Below, one piece after another: positions 48,701 to 57,655 of a DNA stretch of 64,000 bases. The translations under genes and the position numbers were made by a program. The notes under the pieces were generated by a model that saw only the letters and a program-made list of their open reading frames with translations, searched no databases and was not told the origin of the DNA. Positions within the stretch are counted from its first letter, which is position 1. The number at the start of each line of letters is the position of its first letter. Source of the stretch: a virus. Location of the stretch: the IMG/VR virus record IMGVR_UViG_3300025679_000001, positions 111,764 to 175,763 of that record; one strand, written 5' to 3'.

Positions 48701-51482
48701 TCTTGTTCATGACGACCAAGTCGCGCCTCGGAAGGTAATATCTGATGTCCGTCTGGAAGTTAGTGTCTGGCGCAGGCTGGTAGCCGAGCGTCGCGGTGGA
48801 GAAGGTGTTGACTGAACCCATGGTCGGGTTGATAGTGGCGGCCGCGTCGGTCGTGGCTGCGACGGCGGTGTTGGCGACTCGCGCCCTGAAGTCGACGCAG
48901 TCTCTGAGGTCGTAGAAGGTACCGTCCTGTGAGGTGTACGATGGGATCTCAGACCACAGGATCGTGGTGTTGGAGACGGTGTTGCTGGTCGGGTAGGAGT
49001 CGACCGAGAAGAAGCCTATACCGTTAGCGGTGTTGGAACCAAAACGGTTCAGCGCGATGAGCATCTTCGTAGTGCCGCTTATCTGGGAGGCGTACTGTGG
49101 GTTGATCGACAGTGTGGAGATGTCGTAGTAGCTGTCTTTCTGGCCAGAGTTGAGGGTAAACCAACTCGAGACGTCCTGGTTAGTGTTGGAGTAGGTCGCT
49201 CCAACGTAGACGTTGGAGATCGAGTAGACGTCGATCAGACCGAGAGACCATGGTCCAGCTGACCCTGCAGCGTTGTTCGAGCAGTCGATCTTGACGTAGA
49301 TGTTCTTCTGGACGTCCTTTCCAGCCGGGTTGGTGTTGTGCTTCAGCACTGGGTACGTCACGCGAACGGTGGAGGTTGCGTTGACCACGCCTCCCAGGTT
49401 CAGGAAGGTACTGATGTTCATCGTGGTGTTAGAGGTGATCACCACGTTGGCCGACGTCGAAGTTATGTCGATGTGGCTTCCCTCGAGGTACTGCCTGGCG
49501 TAGTTCGCGGACGCGTTGGTGACTGAGAACGCGCTGGTGACGTTCATGAAGGTGGTGTTGACCACCTGGTTGATCAGTCGTGAGTCGGTACCGATCCTGA
49601 TATACGATCCGGTAATGAACTGGGTAGAGAACGAGGTGGACGTGCCGACGACGTTAGTGGTCGTAGTGTTGACTGACACCGTGCCTGACAAGTTGGCAGT
49701 GAAGACGTCAGTGGTCAGGACGACGTCATAGTTCTCTTTGTCTCCTATGCTCGTTATGTTGCCAGAACCGTTGATCCTTTCGGCGCCGCCTGGTCCAGCT
49801 GGGTTGATGGTGACCGAGATGAAGCCGTTGACTTGCAGGGTAGCGTTAGCCACGTCCTGGAACACGAACTGTGTCGTCGTCGCCCCGGTGTTGTCAGCCA
49901 GCGACTTCACTGCCCTGGTGCCGAGAGGGAAGATCATGGTCCTCAGTGTGGAGTCGACGAGCTGCGCCGCCTGGTAGGTGCTGTTGTTGGCGTAGAAGTT
50001 AGAGACGGTGACGACGTCGGCGCGCGCCGCGCCGTAGGTGCCAGACATGTAGATGGACTTGACGCCGGAGCCGAAGGCCTTGCCGGTGTTCATCCTGATG
50101 TTCTCGAGGTAGACGATGTACCTTCCCGTAGGTATTCCCTTGGTACCAGTCAAGTACTCGACGGCGCGAACGTTGGCGTAGCCGATGATGTTGCCGGCCC
50201 TAGCTCCAGAAGCTTTCGTACCGCTAGTGATCGTCGTCTGGGCAGTGTCGTAGAGAGTCACCTCGGCGTACGTCTTCCAGTCAAAGTGTCCCATCATCTC
50301 TGAGACCACGACGTAGTTGCCGTAGTTCGCGGTGACTATCTGTGACTGCGCAGTGGCGCTGGTGATTCCCCTCGGAGCCACGACGTTGGAGGTTCCGATC
50401 TTCTCGACCCTGTAGCCCTTGACGTACGCGATGCCGGTAGAGAGCGAGTACGCAAAGAGGTTGGCGTCCACCAGGTTGGAGTTAGCGTTGACTCCCGGGA
50501 ACGTCTCGATGGAGAACGGCTTGACTACGTAGTCGCCAGCCTCCTCTGAAGTCCTCGTGGCGAACTCGTCCCCGAGCGCGTCATAGGAGGCCGTGGTGTT
50601 CTGTTCCGTAGGAGTTGAGCCGTCGAACTCTATAATGGAGAAGAAGTTAGGATTGTTGATGACGTCGGCTTTGAGCTTGACCACTAAGCTCGGCACCAGC
50701 TTAAGGCGGTGGGCACCCGGCGCTGAGAAGTTAGGATAGCCTAAGGCGTTGTCAGTCAGCGACGAGTCGACGTCCTCGGTGACGATCGACTCAGCGGTGT
50801 CGAAACCTACTCTATAACCGGTCGGGTCCGTGTCGAAGTCCTTGACGACGACTGTCTGGGACGCTACTGTCTCGAAGTAGCCCTTGTGATAGATGATGCC
50901 GTCTGATACCGTAACACCGTAAGCGTTGCCAGTAGTGGCCACGTTGTCGATGACCATGATCTTGTCGACGAAGTTACCCTCGTTGAGGACGTCGAGGGTG
51001 TTCTGGTTCGAGTTGTAGACCCGCACATACTCGCCGCGCTGGAACTCGGTGTAGACGTTGCCGCTGTAGACGTAGTTGACGTAGAACCTGTTGGAGTTCG
51101 GGAAGGTAGCTTCGAAGCCCGTCTTAGATGTCAGGACTACTGCGCGCACGCCAGAGGTGTTACCCACCAGCGTGTAGCTGTCGTCGATGCTGTTAATCTG
51201 TAGGGCGTTGTTGGCGAAGAACGAGTTGACCACTGACACGTACTTCATCGGGGTTTGATAGGTCACGTGGATCCCGTCGACGACAGAACCGTTGTCGAAG
51301 ACGTGGTTCCCGAAGCGCTGGATCTGCTTCTGAATCATGGTCTGGATCTGAGTGAGCTCACGAGCCTGGACCGGGACGCGCGGCCTGAAGAGGATGCGGT
51401 AGAAGTCCTTCGACTCGTCGAAGTCGTCAAAGAATGGATTTACGTTCAGGTTTGTGCTGAGATCGCTCACGCTAGGTTCCAA
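45681..51482 (-). CDS. Giant DUF4815-type tail / baseplate protein
   Basis: The N-terminus NVNPFFDDFDESKDFYRILFRP, VQARELTQIQTMIQKQIQRFGNHVF is the DUF4815 signature found in large virion proteins of T4-like cyanophages. The 1933 residues include many beta segments and, near residue 630, a segment (GTSTSFSTQF ... LINQVVNTTFMNVTSAFS) shared with the small protein at 17552. A central YTMKDIGSLDQRLTRIEYYTVLNALEQAA helix is also typical. It probably connects baseplate and fibres. TTG at 51482 or GTG at 51470 could be the start. It is the longest gene seen. Confidence 0.8.
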   Translation of the reverse strand: MEPSVSDLSTNLNVNPFFDDFDESKDFYRILFRPRVPVQARELTQIQTMIQKQIQRFGNHVFDNGSVVDGIHVTYQTPMKYVSVVNSFFANNALQINSIDDSYTLVGNTSGVRAVVLTSKTGFEATFPNSNRFYVNYVYSGNVYTEFQRGEYVRVYNSNQNTLDVLNEGNFVDKIMVIDNVATTGNAYGVTVSDGIIYHKGYFETVASQTVVVKDFDTDPTGYRVGFDTAESIVTEDVDSSLTDNALGYPNFSAPGAHRLKLVPSLVVKLKADVINNPNFFSIIEFDGSTPTEQNTTASYDALGDEFATRTSEEAGDYVVKPFSIETFPGVNANSNLVDANLFAYSLSTGIAYVKGYRVEKIGTSNVVAPRGITSATAQSQIVTANYGNYVVVSEMMGHFDWKTYAEVTLYDTAQTTITSGTKASGARAGNIIGYANVRAVEYLTGTKGIPTGRYIVYLENIRMNTGKAFGSGVKSIYMSGTYGAARADVVTVSNFYANNSTYQAAQLVDSTLRTMIFPLGTRAVKSLADNTGATTTQFVFQDVANATLQVNGFISVTINPAGPGGAERINGSGNITSIGDKENYDVVLTTDVFTANLSGTVSVNTTTTNVVGTSTSFSTQFITGSYIRIGTDSRLINQVVNTTFMNVTSAFSVTNASANYARQYLEGSHIDITSTSANVVITSNTTMNISTFLNLGGVVNATSTVRVTYPVLKHNTNPAGKDVQKNIYVKIDCSNNAAGSAGPWSLGLIDVYSISNVYVGATYSNTNQDVSSWFTLNSGQKDSYYDISTLSINPQYASQISGTTKMLIALNRFGSNTANGIGFFSVDSYPTSNTVSNTTILWSEIPSYTSQDGTFYDLRDCVDFRARVANTAVAATTDAAATINPTMGSVNTFSTATLGYQPAPDTNFQTDIRYYLPRRDLVVMNKSGDLAVMQGQPAVNPVTPQADNDVMVIAEAYVTPWPTLTQRESVDVGRPDLKVTQNIKTNRRYTMKDIGSLDQRLTRIEYYTVLNALEQAAANFNVPDSNGLDRFKNGIFADPFNSHAFGKVTDFEYKISIDQAKSIARPYFARHQTDFVYLSNSSTTQNTGNYVTLPYSHELFISQPYASKYRNCTESNWNWTGKLNLYPSYDDYRDETELPNINTTIDLTAAWEDFANSPYGTQYGDWRTVSSNTVTTSAPSGSGGTAVTSTTTTTSQQTASKINVTTMTNTYDLGTYVQDVSIEPYMRSRLVAFTATNLKPNTALHFFFDNVNVDAYIAAGAYSNLTNVEAGREDKILNRTGDFGAPMTSDSSGTILGIFLIPDATFRVGDRTFRVTDVADLVTGADASVTGADARYSASNIAITTQGRTLTTIEPEVSVVQSTNTITTVASTTTQIPPTTPNGNGPQETSYGSKTMNPSWNDPIAQSFFSIIPSGSSGMFVSKVDLFFQQTDPTLGVTLILCEMRLGNPDTTKILGKAYMNATNVVSSNDASAATTFVFNHPIFINAASTYAFMVKPDGDSPEYRIWLGETGGYDVASGSQIYQNPYAGVAFVSANMDTWTALQTEDIKFNLYRANFNVGSATAVFVNETDEFLTFSGLIRGANGSPLQAGDLCYTANATNTLFGANTAQPYGIVHYVDETSGTLTIDSSTGGWAASQQIQFFRPSAAGNTSLINANTLMANATVASVNDYNYHAVVPRFSVISPIRTTLAFAFAGTSNANAIDSAAFQTINDTEYEFRDTTRLAKSYSNELTQLGGAKSSTHYVTFSTNDTYVSPVIDLRRKTTLFIENLINANTTGEANSRYGGASTKYLCQNVILADGQESDDMHVTVSAYRPSGTDVQVYLKVLNSEDGEAFDLKAWTQLSPNGSFNYSSTSNTANYIDYDYGIPAAAPNTNPTAAYIDANTGILSYTRTDGALFQTYKTFSIKIVLTSTNAAIVPFLDDVRAISLQA

Positions 51483-52962
51483 TTATGATCTTGATCATTT
51501 CTTTGGACACTGTCGTCCTAGTTATGACCTGAAAGTTGTTAAGGTAGAAGACGCTGCCGGTATACTTCTGCAGCTGCGGTGTATTTATTGACGATAGAAC
51601 GGCTATCGTAGACGACGTGTTGGAGATGATGGCCTCTCCGGGGACGAAAGTTCCGCGCATGTCTCCCATCAGGAATGACGTAGTGTTGGCGAGTATGACG
51701 GTTGCAGTCGCTGAGGAAGACTGACCAGTAACGCGCTCTGTAGGAGTCGGTGGAGTCGGCGTGCTGATCGACAGCGTTACGTTAGCAGTGTAGTAGACGG
51801 AATAGGCGTTCGCTGTGGCTGGGGAACCGTTGGCCTGGTTTGGACTAGCTATGATCGAGGTTGTCCTGAACGAGACGTTCGCTGGGATAGAGTCAGTGTT
51901 GGAAGTCTGGACGACCACCTTGATGACGTGCGCTCCGAGTTCGTTGACAGGGTCGAACCCGTGACCTCCCGGGGGAGCAATCATGGGGGTGACGACGGCC
52001 ATCGTGTTGGAAGTAAGTAGGCCCGCTGAGAATGCGGCATTAGCCCACGTGTACCCGCTGCCTGAGTTGATCACCGTGACTCCAGTGATGACGCCGAGGG
52101 TCGTGTTGACAGTGCTGTACGCTCTGGCCCCGCTACCGTCACCGACGATGGAAACGTACGGTGAGATGTAGTAGCTGGAACCGAACGAGGCGGCGTTAGA
52201 ACCATCGTTGAGGACGACATAGTTCCCTTGCGTGTTCGACACGTAGGACGAGATCTGGGACAGGAAGCCGGCCCCGTTTCCGGATTGGACGTAGAACGCC
52301 GACTGGTCGTAGTAGCTGTTAGTGGACACCGCGTTGGACGAGATCTGCATCACCGTGGGTGAGACTACGCTCTGCACGACACCACTGTGGACCGCTCCCC
52401 AGTTGTTGCCGGACTGCTCTACCAGGACGATGTCGATAGTTCCAGGTTGGGCTTGACTGGTGATGGTAGAGTTAGCCACGTACGGGATGTACGTCAGGTC
52501 GCCGAATTTGTCGATGGAGGCTTGGTCCGGAGTGAACATATACTTCCAGACGTAGCCATCGGCGCTGGTGAAGGGCACGTTAGCGGTCACTGTGGGCTTG
52601 GACGTGCTCGGGACGCCGTTGGCGTTGAAGAGGCACTTGTAGACGTTGCGCTGGTCGGTGATGACGTAGTCGCCCTGCTCTGTCGTTCGATGATCGTAGG
52701 AAGTGTAAACTGTGTTCGTCGTCCAAGGGGTGTTGTCTAGCAGGATAGAGACGTCCGTGGGTTGAACCTTCTTGGCATAGATCATCTGCTCCCAGTTCTT
52801 ATTGTAGGAGTCGACAGAGTCTATAGCAGTTGGAGGATTGAGTTCGTCGGGCCAACCCATGTACTGGGAATAGCACACGTAGTAACCGCCGTTCGCCGTA
52901 ATGTCGCTGACCAGGTTAAGAAGAAGGGTGCTCCTGGCGTACCTAGTTAGTGTTGATGTCAA
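51472..52962 (-). CDS. 8: gp8-like baseplate wedge protein
   Basis: The 496-residue protein has WEQMIYAKKVQPTDVSILLDNTPW, GDYVITDQRNVYKCLF and SADGYVWKYMFTPD, which parallel the T4 gp8 segments (VYRCLD, GDGYVWEYLFEI). It is longer than T4 gp8 (334) through Ser/Thr-rich C-terminal insertions. The start is TTG overlapping the preceding stop (TTGA). It lies between the gp7-position gene and the giant tail gene. Confidence 0.75.
   Translation of the reverse strand: MTSTLTRYARSTLLLNLVSDITANGGYYVCYSQYMGWPDELNPPTAIDSVDSYNKNWEQMIYAKKVQPTDVSILLDNTPWTTNTVYTSYDHRTTEQGDYVITDQRNVYKCLFNANGVPSTSKPTVTANVPFTSADGYVWKYMFTPDQASIDKFGDLTYIPYVANSTITSQAQPGTIDIVLVEQSGNNWGAVHSGVVQSVVSPTVMQISSNAVSTNSYYDQSAFYVQSGNGAGFLSQISSYVSNTQGNYVVLNDGSNAASFGSSYYISPYVSIVGDGSGARAYSTVNTTLGVITGVTVINSGSGYTWANAAFSAGLLTSNTMAVVTPMIAPPGGHGFDPVNELGAHVIKVVVQTSNTDSIPANVSFRTTSIIASPNQANGSPATANAYSVYYTANVTLSISTPTPPTPTERVTGQSSSATATVILANTTSFLMGDMRGTFVPGEAIISNTSSTIAVLSSINTPQLQKYTGSVFYLNNFQVITRTTVSKEMIKIIIGT
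51581..51588 (-). promoter_or_regulatory. Possible late promoter AATAAATA of the giant tail gene
   Basis: Octamer about 98 bases upstream, inside the gp8-like coding region. Confidence 0.4.
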
Positions 52963-54689
52963 GACTGGTCAACCTCTGATAGTGTTGTGTACGCGTTGAT
53001 GGATCCTCCGGAGAGGATGGCCGTACCAAACAGTTCGGCGCCGGCTGGGTGATAAACTTTCTTGAGGAAAGCTTCGTAGTCTCCCAAGGACCTAGAGGAA
53101 CCTACGTCATAGGAGTAGTCTTGATAGTAGAAGCTGTCCTGAATGTATTTATCGGCGTTCAAAAACCCGTTCGTAGTGGTCCATTGACCTTGTCCTGACC
53201 CGATTGCCGAAAGGTTAACTTTACCCGTGAACGTGATGTCAACACCGCTTTCATCAGTAAACTCCAGTCCCTCGATGCCGTCTACGGTGTAGTAGAAGGT
53301 CACTGGCTCTCCGTCAGAGTAACCGAATCCTGAGTCGGAGACTACAGCTCCGTCCATGATGTTGACGCCGGCGATGACTGATGCCGTCGCTACGGCGTCG
53401 CTACCGATGTAGCCTCCCAATCCGTCATTGACAAACAACGTCGTGGAGTTCAGTTCTGTAATGATGACGTCCGCGTCAGCGATGTAGCCGGATCCGTTTC
53501 CAGCGTTGAGAATGGAGGTGATAGTTCCTCCTTGGAAAGTGTACAGTCCTTCCCAGTCAGAAATGAGGACCAAGTCGTTGATTGTGGACCCTATGCCCTC
53601 TGTCAGTAAGACGTCACCAGCCGTGGTGGTCAGCATGGTAGTGTCCTCACCCATGATCTCGAGGTTGTATAGGATAGTACTGTCGGAGAGGCTGTCACCG
53701 TCATACGGTGCTATGATTACTGTGTCGTAGACGTAGGATGCTAGGTTAGTTATTCCACTGATAGTAAAGCTTGCGCCAGTGCCGGGAAGGATGTCGAGGT
53801 ACTCATTGCTCTCGTCCAAGATAAACTCGCCGGTCTCGTCCAGTAGGCCTCCAGCGACGACGTCGACTGTCGAGGTGAGCGTATAGCCGAACCCTCCGAA
53901 TACTAGAGCGAAGTTTAAGTAGCCGTCTCCGGAAGTGGTGAGGTCGGACGCTCTAGTTTGAAGTCCCAGGCCTAATCCAGAGTCGTCGTAGGCGTTGTAA
54001 GGGTCACCGAGAGCCGAGTTGATAGAACCAGAAGTGACTTCGACGCTGGTCACTGATCCTAGGATGATCGGGGCAGTCCCTTTGAAACCGAAGAAGGACA
54101 ACCCTTCATAGAGATCGAAGTCCCCATCGATGTTCGATAGGTATAACACGTACACTGACTTTCCGCGAACGCTCCTGACGATGTAGTCCTCGACGATCGC
54201 GGTCGCTCCCGAGCTCACGCCATAGATGTTCTGGAGGAAGAACGAGGGACTATCCGGGCTGTAAGAGATCTCCATGTATCGCGGGATCGCCCACGTGCCG
54301 TCGGAGGGAGCGAGCATGTCCCTCGACGGGATGTAGATCTCGATCTCCTCGCCGTAGAGGAACCTGAAGAGGAGCCTAAGTCCCTCGACTGAACCTTTGG
54401 ACCTATAAATGTCAAGGATGTGCTTCTGTAGAAACCTCTTGTCGCCAAGGCGCTCGACTGGGATGCCGACCATGTACTTGGAGACGAAGTACTTGACTAG
54501 GTCGTCGGTCGTCTCGTCGATGTCCCTGAGCTCGAAGAGTCGACGGGCCTTGTAGTTGGGACCCTGAAGGTCCATCCAGCCGTAGAAGGACTTGACGAAT
54601 TGTACGAACTGCGGTCCATCAGTGAGGTAGAGGGAGGGAAACTGTTCTGGTACGAACTGGGAAGTCTGCTTGAGGAGGTCCTTAACCAT
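52959..54689 (-). CDS. Baseplate wedge protein in the gp7 position
   Basis: Of 576 residues the first 160 (LFELRDIDETTDDLVKYFVS, RFLQKHILDIYRSKGSVEGLRLLFRFLYGEEIEIYIPSRD) form the conserved head of a baseplate protein family seen in cyanophage-type genomes between gp6 and gp8. The rest is beta-rich with repeated GSGYIADADVIIT/ GFGYSDGEPVTFY-type strands. T4 gp7 is much longer (1032) and not clearly similar, so the wedge role is from position and family. Confidence 0.65.
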   Translation of the reverse strand: MVKDLLKQTSQFVPEQFPSLYLTDGPQFVQFVKSFYGWMDLQGPNYKARRLFELRDIDETTDDLVKYFVSKYMVGIPVERLGDKRFLQKHILDIYRSKGSVEGLRLLFRFLYGEEIEIYIPSRDMLAPSDGTWAIPRYMEISYSPDSPSFFLQNIYGVSSGATAIVEDYIVRSVRGKSVYVLYLSNIDGDFDLYEGLSFFGFKGTAPIILGSVTSVEVTSGSINSALGDPYNAYDDSGLGLGLQTRASDLTTSGDGYLNFALVFGGFGYTLTSTVDVVAGGLLDETGEFILDESNEYLDILPGTGASFTISGITNLASYVYDTVIIAPYDGDSLSDSTILYNLEIMGEDTTMLTTTAGDVLLTEGIGSTINDLVLISDWEGLYTFQGGTITSILNAGNGSGYIADADVIITELNSTTLFVNDGLGGYIGSDAVATASVIAGVNIMDGAVVSDSGFGYSDGEPVTFYYTVDGIEGLEFTDESGVDITFTGKVNLSAIGSGQGQWTTTNGFLNADKYIQDSFYYQDYSYDVGSSRSLGDYEAFLKKVYHPAGAELFGTAILSGGSINAYTTLSEVDQS

Positions 54690-56490
54690 TGATGTCCTCG
54701 ATGGTGGCAGCAGCGTCGGCTGCGTCCACTGTCAGGAACAGGTTGGCCTTGACAGAAACGTCAGCTTTTTCTGGCTTTCCGTAGATCTTGATGCGGGTGT
54801 CGTAGGAGTAGACGTTCGCTGAGATCGTAACGTCCCCTGTGTCGTAGTCGACGGATCCGACGTCGTTCTCGATGACAGTGGTCGTCCCGTCGTTCTTAGT
54901 GGTGTAGATGACTAGCGTCCCATCGCCGTCGTCCTTGATGATCGACTGGTAGTTCGCGCCGTTCTTCCTGTAGGTGAACGACGAGGAGTAGACGATGGCG
55001 TCGTGGTTGAGCGCGTCAGCGACCCTAGTCTCCTGCAGGAGCTGGTTGCCAAATGAGAACACTATGGACTGGGTGGACCCAGTCAGAGGGCGCCAGCGCT
55101 TGATAAGGCTGATCCTCGTGTCGTTGGAGACGATCGACGGGTCGGCGGCGTTGATAGCCTCGCTGAGGCGTGACGTGTGAAAGTTGATCCCGAAGTCGTT
55201 GAGCTGGTCGTTCGTGTAGGCCAACGCCGCCTGGAGCGCGAGGACTCGTACCTGCTCGGCCGAGCTAGAAGTGACGGCCGAGTCGAAGATGACATCGCTG
55301 TCGACTTTTACGTACATGTACTCGGCGTCGACGATGACTGGCTGCGTGACGATGTTCTTACCCGTGAGGAAGCTTATGATGTCGGACTTCACCTTGTCGC
55401 TGATGATCTCGGCGCCGTACGGTTTTACTGAGATGACGACCTTTCCGTACTGCTTGGGAACGATCTCTTCGCCCCCGTAGACGGCCACAGCTTCCAACTG
55501 TGAAAACTGTTCGCGCACCAGGTTCTCAAAGTCGGACTTGACGACGGCGCGCTCCTGCGTCGTAAAGTGGCGCGGTGCGTAGAACCTGATCGAGTCGTTA
55601 GACTCCTCCTCGGCCCCGCCGTAAGCCCTAGTGACCGTGACGATGTTGCCGACTGCGTAGCCTTCGACCTCAAGGTCTGCAGTGAACTTGAAAGCGCCGT
55701 TGGGGGCGGCGCCAGTGGAGTCGCGGTAGTCTACGCGGACCAAGTTTCCCGTAGAGACGGCTTGACCGATGACGCCGTCGCCGAACACGACCTCGTAGCG
55801 ACCGTCGTAGGCTCCCTGAAGAAAGTAGACTGGGTCAGTGCCCTTGACGCCGTACAGACTGTCAGCTAAGGTGAACACGGTGTTGGTGGAGTCGTTGTTG
55901 GATGCCTGGACTATGACTTGGATGCTGGAGGTGTCGACGTTGGCCGACTGAAGGACGTACTTGGACGAGGCGTTCACGACGTAGACTTCTTTGACCTGGC
56001 GACCCTCGTAGATGGAGACGTTGGAGGCGGTGAAGTTTCCTAGGGCGTCCGGCGTGACGACGACTTCTACGTCAGTGTTGAAGCCGTACTGCACCTGGTT
56101 CCCGCTACTGTCTAGCGTGGTGGTGGTGACCTGGTAAAACTTAGGTATAGTTATCGTGGACGGGTTGAAGCTGCCGGGGTCGATACTGATGTCCACTATA
56201 GCCCTGGCCGAGGACTTGGAGCGCGGTAGGTAGTTGAGTTCCTTAGCGTGGGAGAAGAGCGAGTCTTGGAGCTGCGCCGTGTCAACCCACATCTCTGAGC
56301 CGACCATGTTCAAGTAGTGGGCGCCAAGGTGAGAGTTCCAGGCGAGCAGATCGAGGAGCACGCTGATGTTGCTTCCTGTGAAGTCGTAGTCTTTGATCAC
56401 GTCCTGCTGCGACAAGAACGTAGTCATAGCTTGGCGAAGCGCTATGAAGTCCATCTCGGAGACGTTGAGGAATGTCTTGGTAGTGGCCAT
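54682..56490 (-). CDS. 6: gp6-like baseplate wedge protein
   Basis: The 602-residue protein contains DYDFTGSNISVLLDLLAWNSHLGAHYLNMVGSEMWVDTA and SHAKELNYLPRS, the hallmark of T4 gp6 (660), which forms the inner ring of the baseplate and shares the gpJ-like fold. It overlaps the following gene by eight bases and stands four bases after gp25. Confidence 0.95.
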   Translation of the reverse strand: MATTKTFLNVSEMDFIALRQAMTTFLSQQDVIKDYDFTGSNISVLLDLLAWNSHLGAHYLNMVGSEMWVDTAQLQDSLFSHAKELNYLPRSKSSARAIVDISIDPGSFNPSTITIPKFYQVTTTTLDSSGNQVQYGFNTDVEVVVTPDALGNFTASNVSIYEGRQVKEVYVVNASSKYVLQSANVDTSSIQVIVQASNNDSTNTVFTLADSLYGVKGTDPVYFLQGAYDGRYEVVFGDGVIGQAVSTGNLVRVDYRDSTGAAPNGAFKFTADLEVEGYAVGNIVTVTRAYGGAEEESNDSIRFYAPRHFTTQERAVVKSDFENLVREQFSQLEAVAVYGGEEIVPKQYGKVVISVKPYGAEIISDKVKSDIISFLTGKNIVTQPVIVDAEYMYVKVDSDVIFDSAVTSSSAEQVRVLALQAALAYTNDQLNDFGINFHTSRLSEAINAADPSIVSNDTRISLIKRWRPLTGSTQSIVFSFGNQLLQETRVADALNHDAIVYSSSFTYRKNGANYQSIIKDDGDGTLVIYTTKNDGTTTVIENDVGSVDYDTGDVTISANVYSYDTRIKIYGKPEKADVSVKANLFLTVDAADAAATIEDING

Positions 56491-56493
56491 GTG

Positions 56494-56898
56494 CTAACGT
56501 ATCCTGCTTATAATTTGTGTAATTTCTACTGTATCGGGAAGATTGAGAATTGCGAACTTTACTGTAGCTGAATAGGAGTTCATATCAGGATCTACCGTGA
56601 CGATGACGCTGATGAGCTGAGCTCGGGGCTCGAAGTTCTGGATAGTAGTGACTATCGAGTCCTGGATGAGTTGCGCGGTGACTGGACTGACGTTCTCAAA
56701 CAGGTACTTCTGGAGACCAGACCCGATGTATGGGCGGAACCTTCGCTCATACGTTCCGGTCAGCATGAGGTTCCTGATCGACCTCTTGACCGCGTCGGCG
56801 TTGGTGTCCAGCGCGACGTCGCTCGAGAGCGGGTGCTCGTCAAGGTTGGTCTTGAAGTCTGAGTAACGGGTTCTTACCTTCTGGAGCTCGCCTGCCAT
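56494..56898 (-). CDS. 25: gp25-like baseplate wedge / sheath initiator
   Basis: The 134-residue protein (T4 gp25: 132) has DFKTNLDEHPLSSDVALDTNADAVKRSIRNLMLTGTYERRF, LQKYLFENVSP, typical of the gp25/GPW lysozyme-like family that starts sheath assembly. The ATG at 56898 is preferred over one at 56955 because an AATAAATA late promoter lies between them. Confidence 0.93.
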   Translation of the reverse strand: MAGELQKVRTRYSDFKTNLDEHPLSSDVALDTNADAVKRSIRNLMLTGTYERRFRPYIGSGLQKYLFENVSPVTAQLIQDSIVTTIQNFEPRAQLISVIVTVDPDMNSYSATVKFAILNLPDTVEITQIISRIR

Positions 56899-56905
56899 CG
56901 TCAAG

Positions 56906-56913
56906 TATTTATT
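56906..56913 (-). promoter_or_regulatory. Late promoter AATAAATA of the gp25-gp6-baseplate operon
   Basis: Octamer seven bases before the gp25 ATG, overlapping by two bases the -35 hexamer of the divergent early promoter. Confidence 0.65.
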
Positions 56914-56940
56914 GACACTAGAAAGCTTTTGTGGTAGGGT
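56912..56940 (+). promoter_or_regulatory. Early promoter of the 57-kb cassette
   Basis: TTGACA (56912-56917), 17 bases, TAGGGT (56935-56940). Confidence 0.7.
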
Positions 56941-56966
56941 AAGAGAGTCTATCACAGGAGGATTCT

Positions 56967-57104
56967 ATGGACAGGTTCATTTCAAAGTACGATAAGGACG
57001 CTACTTTCATGCTCGCTGCGACTCGCGACTACTTCGATCGCTTGATCGACGACATCAAGGAAGCCCGGGCTCGCAGAGGAGCCGCTCCCGAGAAGAAGGA
57101 CTGA
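56967..57104 (+). CDS. Very small early protein (45 residues)
   Basis: A 45-residue frame follows AGGAGG six bases before the ATG and the promoter by 27 bases. The product is charged and helical (MDRFISKYDKD at the start, EARARRGAAPEKKD at the end). First gene of the early cassette; function unknown. Confidence 0.7.
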   Translation: MDRFISKYDKDATFMLAATRDYFDRLIDDIKEARARRGAAPEKKD

Positions 57105-57109
57105 CCCCA

Positions 57110-57655
57110 GTGAGGTACTCACTCAAGGACGCCCGGATGGGCGACGGCCGCTTCTACTGCGGGCCGACCGTGGTTGCCAGCATCACCGGGGTCCCGGTGG
57201 AGAAGGTCACTAAGTGGATGCTCAACAGGGACCGTAGAGATCACGCGCAATGGGTTAAGTCCAGGTTCGGGAGGGTCGATTCCTTTCAACGGAAGCGGAT
57301 GAGACGAATGAAGATCACATCAACTACTTTCTCAACGCTGAAGGCTTCTATCCTCCACTACATGAAGTACCGCAAGGTCACTTTCGACCACTTCGACTTC
57401 TCGCTGCTCTTCAAGCAGGACAAGAAACGGTTTACTGTGGAAGACTGGTTGTCTACTCCTTCGACCATAGGAGGTCCAGTCAAGAAGAAGGTCTACATAG
57501 TCCACTGCCCGGGTCACTGGATGGTCTGTTACGATGGGATGTTGAACGACACTCACGTGAAGGGAAAGCCGGTGAAGTATCACCTTCATCCTCTCCGGAA
57601 CAGAACTATCAAAGGGGCCTATGTCGTCAACATCGAGGCGAAAACATGCTCGTAG
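57110..57655 (+). CDS. Papain-like cysteine-protease-type early protein 1
   Basis: The 181-residue basic product has FYCGPTVVASITG (Cys17), then CPGHWMVCYDG (His136) and NDTHV (Asp147), the order Cys-His-Asp of papain-like peptidases and amidases (C39/NlpC-type). The next gene has the same layout, so the pair is a tandem duplication. GTG start with AAGGA about nine bases upstream. Early expression suggests action on a host protein or peptide. The family is not identified. Confidence 0.65.
   Translation: MRYSLKDARMGDGRFYCGPTVVASITGVPVEKVTKWMLNRDRRDHAQWVKSRFGRVDSFQRKRMRRMKITSTTFSTLKASILHYMKYRKVTFDHFDFSLLFKQDKKRFTVEDWLSTPSTIGGPVKKKVYIVHCPGHWMVCYDGMLNDTHVKGKPVKYHLHPLRNRTIKGAYVVNIEAKTCS

Noticed and set aside
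53146-53153. GATAAATA as late promoter of the gp8-like gene
   Set aside because: About 185 bases upstream inside coding sequence; may be chance.
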